From Alphaproteobacteria bacterium (GTDB taxonomy: Bacteria; Pseudomonadota; Alphaproteobacteria; CACIAM-22H2): a stretch of DNA of 5,021 nucleotides. The position numbers and the translations under genes were made by a program. The notes beneath the pieces were generated by a model. That model searched no databases, was not told the origin of the DNA, and saw only the letters and a list, made by a program, of their open reading frames with translations. Of this stretch, positions 1 through 5,021 are shown in pieces; position 1 is the first letter of the stretch, and every line of letters begins with the position of its first letter. Location of the stretch: contig VGDA01000303.1 in NCBI GenBank assembly GCA_016869915.1, forward strand, positions 1 to 5,021, given 5' to 3'.

Positions 1-561
1 GCGCGGGCGCACGAGCTTGGCCTCGCCATCGTGCGCAGGCTCGTCGACCTGCTCGGCATCGCGCTGTCCGTCGACTCGACGCAAGGCGCCGACATGCGCT
101 TCCGCCTTTCGATGCCGCGCGCGGCGCTCCCCGTCGCCGATGGCGAGGCCGGCCGCCGCCGGCGGCGCGTGCCGGCCTTCGCCGTCGCGCATCGCGTGCT
201 GCTGCTCGAGGACGATCCGGGCCTGCGCCAGGCCTCGCGCCGCTGGCTCGCCGCGCGCGGCCTCGACGTCGCGGCGGCGGCGACGGGCGCGGAGGCGCTG
301 CGGCTCGCCGCCGACGGCTTCGCGCCCGGCCTCGTGGTCTGCGACCTGTACCTCGCCGACGGCGAGAACGGGGGCGACGCGCTCCAGCGCCTGCGCGCCG
401 CCGCCGGCCGCGCGCTGCCAGCGCTGTTGCTGAGCGGCGACAGCTCCGACGCCGCGCGCTCGCTCGCGCGCGTCGAGGGCGTGCGGATGCTGCTGAAGCC
501 GGTCGACCCGGACGAGCTGCTCGCGGAGCTGCGGCTCCTGCTCGAGGGGCCGCGCCCCTAG
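1..561 (+). CDS. Hybrid sensor histidine kinase, C-terminal fragment (ATPase tail plus receiver domain)
   Basis: This is the last 186 residues of a protein that begins left of the window; the frame is open from base 1. Residues 4-14 (HELGLAIVRRL) are the G2-box end of a HATPase_c domain. They are followed by the usual last strands of that domain, ending at about residue 39 (FRLSMP). A short Arg-rich linker (about 51-56) leads to a complete receiver domain (about 65-183): acidic pair E70/D71, phospho-acceptor D115 in CDLYL, Ser145 in LLLSGD at the Thr/Ser switch position, and K166 in LLKP. The architecture indicates a membrane or cytoplasmic hybrid kinase that passes phosphate from its histidine core to its own C-terminal receiver. 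Sensor domain, phospho-accepting His and signal lie outside the window. The first glycine of the usual GLGLAIV box is Glu here. The gene ends in TAG, overlapping the stop of the opposing M20 gene. No functional link to the metabolic genes is evident. Confidence 0.9.
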   Translation, partial: ARAHELGLAIVRRLVDLLGIALSVDSTQGADMRFRLSMPRAALPVADGEAGRRRRRVPAFAVAHRVLLLEDDPGLRQASRRWLAARGLDVAAAATGAEALRLAADGFAPGLVVCDLYLADGENGGDALQRLRAAAGRALPALLLSGDSSDAARSLARVEGVRMLLKPVDPDELLAELRLLLEGPRP

Positions 562-578
562 CGCAGCGTCTCGAGCAG
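538..578. terminator. Inverted repeat straddling two convergent stop codons; candidate bidirectional terminator
   Basis: A perfect 9-bp inverted repeat, CTGCTCGAG at 538-546 and CTCGAGCAG at 570-578, encloses a second perfect hairpin, AGGGGC-CGC-GCCCCT at 545-559. Together they can fold into one nested stem-loop covering both stop codons. No T-run follows on either strand, so a classical intrinsic terminator is not demonstrated. The outer arms each encode Leu-Leu-Glu at the C-terminus of the two proteins, so coding coincidence is a real alternative. Confidence 0.4.
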
Positions 579-1712
579 CCGCACGATCAGCTGCGTGTTC
601 GGCACCAGCGAGGAATAGCGGATCTGCTCGTCGAGCGCGTGCGGGCCGCGGCCATCGGCGCCGAGCCCGTCGAGCGTCGGCACGCCCATCGCGGCGGTGA
701 AGTTGCCGTCGCTGCCGCCGCCGGTGAGCTTCACGTCCTGCAGGTCGTAGCCGATCTCCTGCGCGAGGCCGCGCGCGTGCTCGAAGAGCTTCGCGATGCC
801 CTCGTCCTTGCCGTAGGGCGGGCGGTTCATGCCGCCGGTCACCTCGACGACGCAGTCCGGGTCCTGGGCGCGCAGGCCGAGGATGCGCGCGGTCATGCTC
901 TCCGCGAGCTCGGCCGTCGGCACGCGCAGGTCGATCTCCATCTCGCAATGCGCCGGCACCACGTTGACGCCGCTGCCGCCGGAGACCAGGCCGACATTGG
1001 TGGTCACGCCGGTCGCGTAGTCGGTCATCGCCTCGATCTCGAGGATCTGCCGCGCCGCCTCGCGGATGGCGCTGCGCCCGTCCTCGTGCCGCGCGCCGGA
1101 ATGCGCGGCCTTGCCCGTGATCCGCATCACGAAGCGGCCGACGCCCTTGCGCGCGGTCACGCACTTGTTGCCATCGCGCGCGGGCTCGAGCACGAGCACG
1201 TACTTGGCGTTGCGCGCGGCGGCCTCGATGCGCACGCGGCTGGTCGGGCTGCCGACCTCCTCCTCGGGGATGTACATGATGCGCACGGGCAGTGGCGTCG
1301 TGCGGCCCGTGCGCACGAAGTGCTGCATCGCGTAGAAGCCCATGAAGCTGCCGGCCTTCATGTCGTAGATGCCGGGGCCGAAGACCTTGTCGTCCTCGCG
1401 CCTGAACCTGTGCGTGGTCTCCAGCGCGCCGATCGGGTGGACGGTGTCGAGATGGCCGAGGATCAGGATCCCCTTCTCCGCCTCGTTGCCCCAGGGCGAG
1501 TGCGCCTCGAGCACGTCGCCGAAGCCGTCGCGCCCGGGGGTGCGGACGACCTTCGCGCCGATGCGGCGCAGGTCGCCCTCGACCGTGTCGACGAGGCGGT
1601 TCACCGCCGCGGCGTCGTGGCTGGGGGATTCGATCTCCACCCAGCGCCGGATGCCGGCCAGGATCTCCTCGGCGTCGAGGACGGGGATGTTGGAACCGCT
1701 GGCGTCGTTCAT
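558..1712 (-). CDS. M20 family metallopeptidase / amidohydrolase (carboxypeptidase G2/ArgE type)
   Basis: A 384-residue dizinc hydrolase, normal length for M20. It should hydrolyse a peptide-like or N-acyl amino-acid bond, probably in the cytoplasm since no signal peptide is visible (carboxypeptidase G2 itself is exported). The catalytic set is complete: H87 with D89 in GHLDTVHP, bridging D117 in DMKAG, E151/E152 in PEEEVGS (general base and metal ligand), E176 in LEPA, and H358 in GPHALDE. The lid/dimerisation domain spans about 185-295, with H204 in KAAHSG, SGVNVVP at 247-253, and NRPP (R297) just after it. The ATG at 1712 has GGGAG at 1718-1722, five bases upstream. It follows kynU by 77 bp on the same strand, suggesting co-transcription. 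The C-terminus (LLETLR, TAG) overlaps the convergent kinase gene by 4 bp. Annotations such as glutamate carboxypeptidase, acetylornithine deacetylase or N-acyl amino-acid hydrolase are all possible; the substrate cannot be deduced. The family call is firm. Confidence 0.93.
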   Translation of the reverse strand: MNDASGSNIPVLDAEEILAGIRRWVEIESPSHDAAAVNRLVDTVEGDLRRIGAKVVRTPGRDGFGDVLEAHSPWGNEAEKGILILGHLDTVHPIGALETTHRFRREDDKVFGPGIYDMKAGSFMGFYAMQHFVRTGRTTPLPVRIMYIPEEEVGSPTSRVRIEAAARNAKYVLVLEPARDGNKCVTARKGVGRFVMRITGKAAHSGARHEDGRSAIREAARQILEIEAMTDYATGVTTNVGLVSGGSGVNVVPAHCEMEIDLRVPTAELAESMTARILGLRAQDPDCVVEVTGGMNRPPYGKDEGIAKLFEHARGLAQEIGYDLQDVKLTGGGSDGNFTAAMGVPTLDGLGADGRGPHALDEQIRYSSLVPNTQLIVRLLETLR

Positions 1713-1789
1713 GGCTTCTCCCGCGCGCTGGCCTGCGCTCGCCCGCGACAATGGACCCGCGCGCGGCGGGGCGGCAAGCGCGGCGCGGC
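1713..1789 (-). other. Intergenic spacer between kynU and the M20 gene
   Basis: These 77 bp separate the kynU TGA from the M20 ATG. They are almost pure GC-rich sequence. I see no convincing promoter and no stem followed by a T-run, so read-through from kynU into the M20 gene is the simplest reading. A separate weak promoter cannot be excluded. Confidence 0.5.
1718..1722 (-). promoter_or_regulatory. Ribosome binding site of the M20 gene
   Basis: On the minus strand GGGAG lies five bases before the ATG at 1712. It sets the start to MNDASG and supports independent translation of the second gene of the pair, because the frame also stays open far upstream into the kynU region. Confidence 0.6.
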
Positions 1790-3028
1790 TCAGGTCACCG
1801 CGGCGCGGCGGCGGAAGCGCGGGTCGTCGTGGGCGCGGCTGGCGAGGATGCCGGCGAGCGCGTCGACCGCGCGCCAGATGTCGGCGTGGCGCAGGTAGAG
1901 CGGCGCGAGGCCGAAGCGCATGACGTCGGGCGCGCGGAAGTCGCCGATGACGCCGCGCGCGACCAGCGCCTGCACGATCGCGTAGCCGTCGGGATGCGTG
2001 AAGCTGACCTGGCTGCCGCGCGCCGCGGCGTCGCGCGGGCAGGCCAGCGCGATGCCGTGCCCGGCGCAGCGTTCCTCGACCAGCTCGACGAAGAGGTCGC
2101 CCAGCCGCATCGACTTCGCGCGCAGCGCCGCCATGTCGGCGGCGAGCACGGTGTCGACGCCGCATTCCAGCGCCACCATCGACAGCACCGGCGGCGTGCC
2201 GCAGGCGTAGCGGCCGATGCCGGCGGCGGGGCGGTAGCCGGCCTCGAAGGCGAAGGGCGCGTCGTGGCCGAGCCAGCCGGAGAGCGGCTGCGCGAAGCCA
2301 TCCTGGTGGCGGCGCGCGACATGCAGGAAGGCCGGCGCGCCCGGCCCGCCATTGAGGAACTTGTAGCCGCAGCCGACCGCGAAATCCGCCTCGCAGCCGG
2401 CGAGGTCGACGGGCAGCGCGCCGGCGGAATGCGCGAGGTCCCAGATCGCGAGCGCGCCCGCGCGATGCGCCGCGGCGGTCAGCGCGCGCATGTCGTGGCG
2501 CCGGCCGCTGCGGTAGTCGACCTCGGTCAGCATCACCACGGCTGTATCCGCGTCGATAGCCCCGGCCACCTCCTCCGGCGCGACGAGGCGCAGGTGGTGC
2601 CCGGCGCCGAGCAGGCGCGAGAGGCCCTGCGCCATGTAGAGGTCGGTCGGGAAGTTGCCGGTGTCCGAGAGGATCGTCCTGCGGCCGGGGCGCAGGGCGA
2701 GCGCCGCGGACAGCACCTTGAAGACGTTGATCGAGGTCGAGTCCGCGACCACGACCTCGCCGGGCCCGGCGCCGACGAGGCGCGCGATCTTGTCGCCCAC
2801 GCGCCGCGGCAGGCCGATCCAGTCGGCGCGGTTCCAGCTGGTGATGAGGTCCTGGCCCCATTCGCGCCGCACGCAGTCGGCGACGCGCGCGGCGGTGGCG
2901 CGGGGCAGGGCGCCCAGCGAATTGCCGTCGAGGTAGACGGCGCCCTCCGGCAGGTCGAAGGCCTCGCGATGGACCGCGAGGGGGTCCGCGCGGTCGAGTG
3001 CCTCGCAGGCGGCAAGGTCCGGTGCCAT
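1790..3028 (-). CDS. kynU: Kynureninase (L-kynurenine hydrolase)
   Basis: A 412-residue PLP enzyme (fold type I) that cleaves L-kynurenine to anthranilate and L-alanine in tryptophan catabolism; cytoplasmic, normally a dimer. Family blocks appear in order: LDGNSLG (33-39), DSTSINVFK (96-104), FPTD (126-129), EVDYRSG (169-175), WDLAHSAGA (196-204), GYKFLNGGPG (221-230), GWLGH (251-255), GTPPVLS (277-283) and RFGLAPLYLRH (371-381). K223 is the Schiff-base lysine with Y222 beside it, D197 should contact the pyridine nitrogen, F126 should stack on the ring, and R371 is the likely substrate-carboxylate arginine. W65 with G277-T278 matches the bacterial pattern that favours kynurenine over 3-hydroxykynurenine. 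The ATG at 3028 is the only possible start: an in-frame TGA lies at 3068-3070 with no ATG between, and AAGGAG sits nine bases upstream. It is first in a probable two-gene operon with the M20 gene and divergent from the DSD-like gene. Identification is very secure. Confidence 0.97.
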   Translation of the reverse strand: MAPDLAACEALDRADPLAVHREAFDLPEGAVYLDGNSLGALPRATAARVADCVRREWGQDLITSWNRADWIGLPRRVGDKIARLVGAGPGEVVVADSTSINVFKVLSAALALRPGRRTILSDTGNFPTDLYMAQGLSRLLGAGHHLRLVAPEEVAGAIDADTAVVMLTEVDYRSGRRHDMRALTAAAHRAGALAIWDLAHSAGALPVDLAGCEADFAVGCGYKFLNGGPGAPAFLHVARRHQDGFAQPLSGWLGHDAPFAFEAGYRPAAGIGRYACGTPPVLSMVALECGVDTVLAADMAALRAKSMRLGDLFVELVEERCAGHGIALACPRDAAARGSQVSFTHPDGYAIVQALVARGVIGDFRAPDVMRFGLAPLYLRHADIWRAVDALAGILASRAHDDPRFRRRAAVT

Positions 3029-3037
3029 GTCGTCCTT

Positions 3038-3043
3038 CTCCTT
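3038..3043 (-). promoter_or_regulatory. Ribosome binding site of kynU
   Basis: On the minus strand AAGGAG lies nine bases before the ATG at 3028, close to a perfect Shine-Dalgarno. A second AAGGA sits nearer the start (3033-3037). With the in-frame stop at 3068-3070 this fixes the kynU start. Confidence 0.75.
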
Positions 3044-3083
3044 CGTCGCGGCGCGCGCGCACGCCGCTCAGGTTGGGGCGCGG

Positions 3084-3097
3084 GCGCGGCGCCGCGC
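3084..3097. repeat. Perfect 14-bp GC palindrome
   Basis: GCGCGGC is followed immediately by its reverse complement GCCGCGC. In sequence of this composition GC-only palindromes arise easily, so its position in the divergent control region is the only reason to list it. It could be part of an operator or simply compositional. Confidence 0.35.
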
Positions 3098-3102
3098 AAG
3101 CC

Positions 3103-3118
3103 CCGGAGTTTGTTCCGG
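3103..3118. promoter_or_regulatory. Candidate operator dyad CCGGA-N6-TCCGG
   Basis: CCGGA (3103-3107) and TCCGG (3114-3118) form a perfect inverted repeat around a T-rich 6-bp spacer (GTTTGT). It overlaps the possible -35 element of the DSD-like gene, the usual place for a dimeric regulator to bind. No regulator gene is in the window. Lrp/AsnC, LysR, GntR or similar regulators could all use such a site; none is identified. Confidence 0.35.
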
Positions 3119-3148
3119 TCGCCATGGCTTCTGTCCTAGTCTCGACGC

Positions 3149-3154
3149 GGGGAG
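3149..3154 (+). promoter_or_regulatory. Ribosome binding site of the DSD-like gene
   Basis: GGGGAG lies nine bases before the ATG at 3164. An in-frame TAG at 3137-3139, with no ATG, GTG or TTG between it and 3164, makes this the only possible start. An earlier ATG at 3124 is out of frame. Confidence 0.7.
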
Positions 3155-3163
3155 AACGACGCC

Positions 3164-4468
3164 ATGGACCTGAACGACTTCGCTCCGCTCGCCAACGCCG
3201 CGGAGCTCGACGCCACGCCGCTCGGCCCGCTGGTCAAGGGCATCCCGCCCGCCGCCGGCGCGCTGCGCCTCGGCGATGTCGGGCGGCAGGGCTGGAACCT
3301 GCTGCGCGGCGACCTGCCGCTGCCGGCGGCGGTGATGCATGTCGACAGGCTGCGCGCCAACAGCCGCTGGATGAAGGAGTTCCTGTCGCTCAACGGGCTG
3401 GAGATCGCGCCGCACGGCAAGACGACGATGGCGCCGCAGCTCTTCGCGCTGCAGCTGCGCGACGGCGCCTGGGCGATCACGGTCGGCACGATCCACCAGA
3501 TGGCGGTAGCGCGGCATTTCGGCGCCAGGCGCGTGCTGATGGCCAACCAGCCGATGGGGCGCGTCGCGATCGACGCCTGCTACGCATCGCTGGAGGCCGA
3601 TCCCGGCTTCGAGCTCTACCTGCTCGCGGATTCGCCCGAAGGCGTCGAGATGCTCGCCGCCGGCGCGCGTCGAGCGGGCACGGACCGCGCGATCGACGTG
3701 CTGCTCGAGGTCGGGTACCCGGGCGGCCGCACGGGCTGCCGCGACGTCGGCAAGGCGATCGCCGTCGCCGAGGCGGTGGCGCGCACGCCGGGACTGCGGC
3801 TGGCGGGCATCGAGGCCTTCGAGGGCCTGCTCGCCACGACCGAGGCGGTCGATTCGTTCCTCGAGACCTATGCCGCGGTGGCGGCCGCCGTCGCCGCGCG
3901 CGGGCTGTTCCGCCGCGGCGCGCCCGTCGTGCTGACCGCGGGCGGCAGCGCCTTCTTCGACCGCGTCGCGCGGCGCCTCGCGGGCATCGACCTCGGCGGG
4001 CCCGTGCTGCGCGTGATCCGCAGTGGCTGCTACATCGCGCACGACTCGATGGGCTACGAGAAGCAGTTCCGCCGCATGAAGGCGGCGGGTGAGGTCGGGC
4101 TGCCGCGCCACGACCTCGAGCCCGCGCTCGAGGTCTGGGCCTGGGTGCAGTCGCGGCCCGACGCCACCAAGGCGATCGTCTCGATGGGCCGGCGCGACAT
4201 CGGCACCGACGCCGGCTGGCCGGTGCCGACGCTCTGGTTCCGCCCCGGCGCGATGCAGCGCCCGGAGCCCGTCGGCGCGGGCCATGCGATCGAGGGCCTC
4301 AACGACCAGCACGGCCATCTCGTGCTCCCGGCGTCCAGCCCGCTCGCGGTCGGCGACATGGTCGCCTTCGGCATGGGCCATCCCTGCACCACCTTCGACA
4401 AGTGGCAGGCGATGATGCTCGTCGATGGCGGCTACGACGTGGTCGGCGCGGTGCGCACCTTCTTCTGA
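3164..4468 (+). CDS. DSD1/D-threonine-aldolase-like PLP enzyme (putative amino acid deaminase)
   Basis: A 434-residue PLP enzyme of fold type III (alanine-racemase-like barrel with C-terminal beta domain), related to eukaryotic-type D-serine dehydratase and bacterial D-threonine aldolase. K86 in APHGKTTMAP is the likely Schiff-base lysine, at the end of the first barrel strand (PAAVMHVD, 54-61). TAGGS (258-262) looks like a phosphate-binding loop, and RSGCYIAHD (286-294) follows. The C-terminal domain carries NDQHGHL (380-386), equivalent to the EHGHL block of the family, and HPC (H406, C408), the His-x-Cys zinc pair known in D-serine dehydratase. Expected chemistry is metal-assisted deamination or retro-aldol cleavage of a beta-hydroxy amino acid, probably the D isomer. 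The first ~50 residues are an extension ahead of the barrel, and the lysine context differs from the HxKTHK of classical members. It is divergent from kynU, sharing its control region. The family is secure; the substrate is not. Confidence 0.85.
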   Translation: MDLNDFAPLANAAELDATPLGPLVKGIPPAAGALRLGDVGRQGWNLLRGDLPLPAAVMHVDRLRANSRWMKEFLSLNGLEIAPHGKTTMAPQLFALQLRDGAWAITVGTIHQMAVARHFGARRVLMANQPMGRVAIDACYASLEADPGFELYLLADSPEGVEMLAAGARRAGTDRAIDVLLEVGYPGGRTGCRDVGKAIAVAEAVARTPGLRLAGIEAFEGLLATTEAVDSFLETYAAVAAAVAARGLFRRGAPVVLTAGGSAFFDRVARRLAGIDLGGPVLRVIRSGCYIAHDSMGYEKQFRRMKAAGEVGLPRHDLEPALEVWAWVQSRPDATKAIVSMGRRDIGTDAGWPVPTLWFRPGAMQRPEPVGAGHAIEGLNDQHGHLVLPASSPLAVGDMVAFGMGHPCTTFDKWQAMMLVDGGYDVVGAVRTFF

Positions 4469-4480
4469 CGGCCGGTCCAG

Positions 4481-4517
4481 CGGAGGCCGGGCCGCCGATG
4501 GCGACCCGGCGCCTCCG
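4481..4517. terminator. Strong hairpin between convergent genes; candidate bidirectional terminator
   Basis: The 52-bp gap between the two convergent stop codons holds a stem of 15 base pairs: CGGAGG/CCTCCG (4481-4486 with 4512-4517), CCGGG/CCCGG (4487-4491 with 4505-4509) and CGCC/GGCG (4493-4496 with 4500-4503). The loop is GAT. One C-A mismatch and a two-base bulge interrupt it. Its location suits transcription termination from both sides, but neither strand shows a T-run after the stem. Confidence 0.5.
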
Positions 4518-4520
4518 TCG

Positions 4521-5021
4521 TCAGCGCAGCGCGGCGCAGGCGCGCTGGATGCGGGTGCAGGCGTCGCGCAGGACCTCGTCCGAGGTCGCGTAGGAGATGC
4601 GGAAATAGGGCGCGAGGCCGAAGGCCGTGCCCTGCACCACCGCGACGCCCTCGGCCTCGAGCAGGTACTCGACGAAGTCCGTGTCGGTCTCGATCGTCTT
4701 GCCCTGCGGGGTCTTCCTGCCGATCGTCCCGGCGCAGGACGGGTAGACGTAGAACGCGCCCTCGGGCGTCGGGCAGTGGATGCCCGGCGCCTGGTTGAGC
4801 ATCGACACGACGAGGTCGCGGCGGCGCTTGAACGCCTCGTTGTTGCGCGGGATGAAGTCCTGCGGGCCGTTCAGCGCCTCGACCGCGGCGGCCTGGCTGA
4901 TCGAGGACGGGTTCGAGGTCGACTGCGACTGGATCGTCGACATCGCCTTGATCAGCTCGGCGGGGCCGCCGGCATAGCCGATGCGCCAGCCGGTCATGCA
5001 ATAGGCCTTCGACACGCCGTT
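4521..5021 (-). CDS. Class I/II aminotransferase, aspartate aminotransferase type (C-terminal fragment)
   Basis: The last 166 residues of a PLP fold type I aminotransferase; the start lies beyond the right edge, since the frame is open to base 5021. The fragment opens at NGVSKAY, where K5 is the Schiff-base lysine. R13 in MTGWRIGY is the phosphate-contact arginine, and R141 in YFRISYAT is the arginine that binds the substrate alpha-carboxylate. PEGAFYVYP (86-94) and the QSQSTSNPSSISQ block (31-43) match the I-gamma aspartate aminotransferases of alphaproteobacteria and Thermus, some of which also act on prephenate. Full members are about 400 residues, so roughly 235 are missing. A GTG at 5013-5015 falls inside the lysine motif (the Val of NGVSK) and is not a start. 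Likely role: transfer between aspartate or a related amino acid and 2-oxoglutarate. Which amino acids it prefers cannot be decided without the N-terminal half. It is convergent with the DSD-like gene. Confidence 0.93.
   Translation of the reverse strand, partial: NGVSKAYCMTGWRIGYAGGPAELIKAMSTIQSQSTSNPSSISQAAAVEALNGPQDFIPRNNEAFKRRRDLVVSMLNQAPGIHCPTPEGAFYVYPSCAGTIGRKTPQGKTIETDTDFVEYLLEAEGVAVVQGTAFGLAPYFRISYATSDEVLRDACTRIQRACAALR

Larger units (their letters stand above)
3029..3163. promoter_or_regulatory. Divergent intergenic control region between kynU and the DSD-like gene
   Basis: This 135-bp region must contain promoters for kynU (leftward) and the DSD-like gene (rightward). Both ribosome binding sites are in it, plus two dyads (3084-3097 and 3103-3118). 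The stretch 3103-3145 is noticeably less GC-rich than the rest. A possible rightward sigma-70-like promoter is TTGTTC at 3110-3115, a 17-bp spacer and GTCCTA at 3133-3138; the -10 match is poor. No convincing leftward promoter is visible. Shared regulation of both genes from one operator is plausible but inferred. Confidence 0.5.

Noticed and set aside
639..1898. Long plus-strand open frame antisense to the M20 gene
   Set aside because: It is a mirror of the M20 coding frame with His/Ala/Arg-rich composition and no recognisable domain.
3051..3060. Alternating GC run as a microsatellite or Z-DNA repeat
   Set aside because: It is only ten bases, and such runs are expected at this GC content.
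558..3125. A single 855-codon open frame on the minus strand covering both the M20 gene and kynU
   Set aside because: The upstream 470 or so codons are a low-complexity Arg/Ala/Pro-rich reading of kynU in another frame. The M20 homology begins at the ATG at 1712 with its own ribosome binding site, so this is a high-GC open-frame artefact, not a fusion.
3124..3126. ATG at 3124 as an earlier start for the DSD-like gene
   Set aside because: It is out of frame with the gene, and an in-frame TAG lies at 3137-3139.
1751..3139. Long plus-strand open frame antisense to kynU
   Set aside because: Composition is typical of an antisense shadow in GC-rich DNA; every conserved kynureninase block is on the other strand.
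3068..4381. Long minus-strand open frame antisense to the DSD-like gene
   Set aside because: No domain or motif is recognisable, and the opposite strand carries a clear PLP enzyme with ribosome binding site and catalytic residues.
5013..5015. GTG at 5015 (minus strand) as the start of a short aminotransferase
   Set aside because: It encodes the Val of the NGVSK lysine motif, and the frame stays open to the window edge with family-matching residues before it.

Overview
The window is very GC-rich by eye (around 70%), gene-dense, and almost every third codon position is G or C. No gene is strictly diagnostic of a taxon. The gene types, the I-gamma style aminotransferase and the base composition fit a high-GC proteobacterium, most likely an alphaproteobacterium (inference; a betaproteobacterium is not excluded). 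The window looks chromosomal. I see no mobile element, CRISPR array, tRNA or rRNA.

Layout, left to right. (1) 1-561, plus strand: the C-terminal end of a hybrid sensor histidine kinase, with the tail of its ATPase domain followed by a receiver domain. (2) 558-1712, minus strand: a complete cytoplasmic M20-family metallopeptidase/amidohydrolase of the carboxypeptidase G2/ArgE type. Its stop codon overlaps the kinase stop. (3) 1790-3028, minus strand: a complete kynureninase (kynU), 77 bp upstream of the M20 gene and probably in one operon with it. (4) 3029-3163: a 135-bp divergent control region with two dyad symmetries. (5) 3164-4468, plus strand: a complete PLP enzyme of the D-serine dehydratase/D-threonine aldolase-like fold (alanine-racemase-type barrel), with a PLP lysine and a His-x-Cys zinc site. 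(6) 4469-4520: a short convergent gap holding a strong hairpin. (7) 4521-5021, minus strand: the C-terminal part of a class I aspartate-type aminotransferase that runs off the right edge.

How the genes fit together. Four adjacent genes are amino-acid enzymes, and three of them use PLP. Kynureninase splits L-kynurenine into anthranilate and L-alanine. The M20 enzyme probably hydrolyses an N-acyl or peptide-like amino-acid bond. The divergent DSD-like enzyme probably removes ammonia from, or cleaves, a (D-)beta-hydroxy amino acid. The aminotransferase would move amino groups. The set looks like an amino-acid catabolism neighbourhood, but the other tryptophan-to-anthranilate enzymes (tryptophan 2,3-dioxygenase, kynurenine formamidase) are not in this window. 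The substrates of the M20 and DSD-like enzymes cannot be read from sequence. I see no clear case for a wholly new system. The most open questions are the kynU-M20 pairing and the divergent DSD-like enzyme.
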